Shown here piece by piece: positions 62,149-64,000 of a stretch of DNA of 64,000 nucleotides. Numbering within the stretch: the first letter of the stretch is position 1; each line of letters starts with the position of its first letter. The stretch is taken from assembly GCF_014192915.1 (NCBI RefSeq), contig NZ_JACHYN010000021.1, forward strand, positions 28,584 through 92,583, given 5' to 3'. Position numbers and translations under genes: made by a program. Origin of the DNA: Azospirillum sp. OGB3 (lineage in GTDB: Bacteria; Pseudomonadota; Alphaproteobacteria; Azospirillales; Azospirillaceae). Below the pieces are notes generated by a model. That model did not search any database and was not told where the DNA came from. It saw only the letters and a program-made list of their open reading frames with translations.

Positions 62149-63306
62149 ATGAAAATCGCCATACCCAGGGAGCGGCGCGCGGGCGAGAATCGCGTCGCGG
62201 CGTCTCCGGAGACGGTCAAGAAACTCAAAGCCCTCAGCCTGGAAGTGGTCGTGGAGACCGGGGCCGGTCTGGGCTCGAACCTGCCGGACCGGGTGTATCA
62301 GGACGCCGGCGCGGAGATCGCGCCGGACGCCGCGTCGGCGCTGGCCGACGCCGACATCGTGCTGAAGGTGCAGCGCCCGCTGCTGGCCGGGGAGGGGGAC
62401 CTCGACGAGCTGGCGCTGATCAAGCGCGGCGCGCTGCTGTTCGCCATCCTCAACCCCTACAACAGCCGCGACCACGTGGCCGCCTACGCCGCGGCCGGGG
62501 TGAACGCCTTCGCCATGGAGTTCATGCCGCGCATCACCCGGGCCCAGGTCATGGACGTGCTGTCCTCGCAGGCCAACCTCGCCGGCTACAAGGCGGTGGT
62601 GGACGCGGCCAGCGAGTATGGCCGGGCCTACCCGATGATGATGACCGCGGCGGGCACGGTGCCGCCGGCGCGCGCCTTCATCATGGGCGTCGGTGTCGCC
62701 GGCCTGCAGGCCATCGCCACGGCCAAGCGGCTGGGCGCCATCGTCTCGGCGACCGACGTGCGCCCGGCGGTCAAGGAGCAGGTGCAGTCGCTGGGCGGCA
62801 GCTTCGTCGCGGTGGAGAACGACGAGTTCAAGCAGGCCGAGACCGCGGGCGGCTACGCCAAGGAGATGTCGGACGACTACAAGCGCCAGCAGGCGGCGCT
62901 GGTGGCCGAGCACATCAAGAAGCAGGACATCGTCATCACCACGGCGCTGATCCCCGGGCGCAAGGCGCCGATCCTGGTGACGCGCGAGCATGTCGCCTCG
63001 ATGAAGCCGGGCTCGGTGCTGATCGATCTGGCGGTGGAGCAGGGCGGCAACGTCGAGGGCTCGGAGCTGGGCAAGGTGGTCGTCACCGACAACGGGGTGA
63101 AGATCGTCGGCCACGCCAACTACCCCAGCCGCATCGCCGAGAGCGCTTCGCTCTTGTACGCCAAGAACCTGCTCGCTCTGCTGCAGTCGCTGCACGACAA
63201 GGAAAAGGGCGTCACGCTCAACTGGGACGACGAGATCGTGAAGGCCATCGCGCTCACCCGCGATGGGCAGGTCGTCCATCCCGCCTTCGCCGGCCAGACG
63301 GTCTAA
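62149..63306 (+). CDS. pntAA: NAD(P) transhydrogenase subunit alpha part 1 (PntAA)
   Basis: The peripheral NAD(H)-binding subunit of proton-translocating transhydrogenase, encoded as a separate gene as in Rhodospirillum rubrum. The 385-residue protein has the alanine-dehydrogenase-like N-terminus MKIAIPRERRAGENRVAASP, AEFMPR-type segment FAMEFMPRITRAQVMDVLSS near 130, and Rossmann motif FIMGVGVAGLQAIATAKRLG near 180 with SATDVRPAVKEQ following. It precedes pntAB by 27 bases. The complex uses proton motive force to reduce NADP with NADH. Confidence 0.96.
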   Translation: MKIAIPRERRAGENRVAASPETVKKLKALSLEVVVETGAGLGSNLPDRVYQDAGAEIAPDAASALADADIVLKVQRPLLAGEGDLDELALIKRGALLFAILNPYNSRDHVAAYAAAGVNAFAMEFMPRITRAQVMDVLSSQANLAGYKAVVDAASEYGRAYPMMMTAAGTVPPARAFIMGVGVAGLQAIATAKRLGAIVSATDVRPAVKEQVQSLGGSFVAVENDEFKQAETAGGYAKEMSDDYKRQQAALVAEHIKKQDIVITTALIPGRKAPILVTREHVASMKPGSVLIDLAVEQGGNVEGSELGKVVVTDNGVKIVGHANYPSRIAESASLLYAKNLLALLQSLHDKEKGVTLNWDDEIVKAIALTRDGQVVHPAFAGQTV

Positions 63307-63333
63307 AGGCCGGACGGAATTAGGGAGAGACAC

Positions 63334-63756
63334 ATGGATCAGACTCAATTGTCCAACCGCGTCGCTGAGCTGAAGGCCCAGCTCGCCGCGGCCAGCCAGC
63401 AGATCGACGCGCTCGCCGCCCAGGCCGCAGCACTCGGCCACGCCGCTCCCGTCGCGGACGCGGCGAGCCACGGCAACTTCTTCATCACCGGCCTGACGGT
63501 GTTCGTGCTGGCCTGCTTCGTCGGCTACTACGTGGTGTGGCGGGTGACGCCGGCGCTGCACTCGCCGCTGATGGCGGTGACCAACGCGGTGTCCTCGGTG
63601 ATCATCGTCGGCGCCCTGATCGCCGCCGGCCCGGCCGGCTTCGGCTTCTCCAAGATCATGGGCTTCCTCGCCGTTATCCTGGCCAGCGTCAACATCTTCG
63701 GCGGCTTCCTGGTCACCCAGCGCATGCTGTCGATGTTCAAGAAGAAGGGCAAGTAA
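63334..63756 (+). CDS. pntAB: NAD(P) transhydrogenase subunit alpha part 2 (PntAB)
   Basis: The small membrane subunit, 140 residues. A hydrophilic helical N-terminus of about 45 residues (LKAQLAAASQQIDALAAQAA) precedes three to four transmembrane helices (FFITGLTVFVLACFVGYYVV, SSVIIVGALIAAGPAGFGF, IMGFLAVILASVNIFGGFLV). The HSPLMAVTNAVSS motif near residue 75 is the family's hallmark loop. The N-terminal extension is longer than in the shortest homologues. A GGAATTAGGGAGAG sequence precedes the ATG. Two bases separate its stop from pntB. Confidence 0.95.
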   Translation: MDQTQLSNRVAELKAQLAAASQQIDALAAQAAALGHAAPVADAASHGNFFITGLTVFVLACFVGYYVVWRVTPALHSPLMAVTNAVSSVIIVGALIAAGPAGFGFSKIMGFLAVILASVNIFGGFLVTQRMLSMFKKKGK

Positions 63757-63758
63757 CC

Positions 63759-64000
63759 ATGGAAACCCTGTCCGCCCTTCTCTATCTGGTCGCCTCGGTC
63801 TGCTTCATCATGGCCCTGCGCGGCCTGTCCAGCCCGGAGACCTCCCGCCAGGGCAACTTCTTCGGCATGGCCGGCATGACCATCGCCGTGCTGACCACGC
63901 TGGCTCTGCCCATCGTCCAGTCCTACTGGATGATCGTGCTCGGCATCGCCATCGGCGGCGGCATCGGCTACGTCATCGCCAAGAAGATCGAGATGACCGC
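63759..64000 (+). CDS. pntB: NAD(P) transhydrogenase subunit beta PntB, partial
   Basis: The first 80 codons of the beta subunit, cut by the window end. The sequence METLSALLYLVASVCFIMAL, LRGLSSPETSRQGNFFGM and GIAIGGGIGYVIAKKIEMT is diagnostic of the PntB N-terminus with three predicted membrane helices. The complete protein (usually about 460 residues) carries the proton channel and the NADP(H)-binding domain. Its start is two bases after the pntAB stop, completing the split pntAA-pntAB-pntB operon order. Confidence 0.95.
   Translation, partial: METLSALLYLVASVCFIMALRGLSSPETSRQGNFFGMAGMTIAVLTTLALPIVQSYWMIVLGIAIGGGIGYVIAKKIEMT

Overview
The window is a GC-rich (about 70%) chromosomal segment of an alphaproteobacterium, most likely a Rhodospirillales member close to Azospirillum (genus inferred, not proven). 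Pointers are a fused trpE(G) with an alphaproteobacterial trp attenuator, the TrcR (DUF1013) and GapR (DUF2312) families, split pntAA/pntAB/pntB as in Rhodospirillum, a sigma-54 flagellar hook promoter and two TPR-glycosyltransferase paralogues. I saw no rRNA, tRNA, CRISPR array, prophage or insertion sequence.

Layout. 0-9.5 kb: fumC with a ribbon-helix-helix partner, a DUF599 membrane protein, a c-di-GMP EAL protein, purE-purK ending in a strong terminator, a DUF465 protein, phosphofructokinase with two followers, and a small exported protein. 9.7-18 kb: TPR-glycosyltransferase convergent with an orphan flgE under a near-perfect sigma-54 promoter, beta-carbonic anhydrase, ubiX, trcR, quinone oxidoreductase and small DUF proteins. 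18-27 kb: AsmA protein, UbiK-like protein, a YbjN-proC-YbaK operon, and an acyl-CoA synthetase overlapping an Eis-like acetyltransferase. 27-33 kb: a large chemoreceptor and a surface-polysaccharide cluster (O-antigen ligase, GT9, flippase-like). 33-38 kb: the queuosine cluster queA-tgt-queF-queG behind an ABC1/UbiB kinase. 38-43 kb: a FitA/VapC toxin-antitoxin pair, FAD oxidoreductase, hemerythrin and pepF. 43.4-47 kb: an AT-rich patch with a PHB-depolymerase-like esterase, then prpE behind three tandem palindromes. 47-51.6 kb: ECF sigma/anti-sigma pair, SGNH protein and the second TPR-glycosyltransferase. 51.6-59 kb: indolepyruvate ferredoxin oxidoreductase, a response regulator, a CBS protein and two CDF-like transporters lacking the usual metal-site residues. 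59-64 kb: trpL attenuator and trpE(G), gapR, and the pnt operon, cut at the window end within pntB.

Most of the content is core metabolism and tRNA modification. The less ordinary parts are the trp leader, which looks leaderless as in Sinorhizobium meliloti; the sigma-54-driven orphan hook gene beside a glycosyltransferase; the degenerate cation transporters; the palindrome-dense prpE upstream region; and the AT-rich patch at 43.4 kb. Tryptophan synthesis (trpE(G)) and an indolepyruvate/2-oxoacid oxidoreductase lie within 4 kb of each other. That is suggestive for an indole-acetate-producing rhizosphere genus but does not show a functional link.
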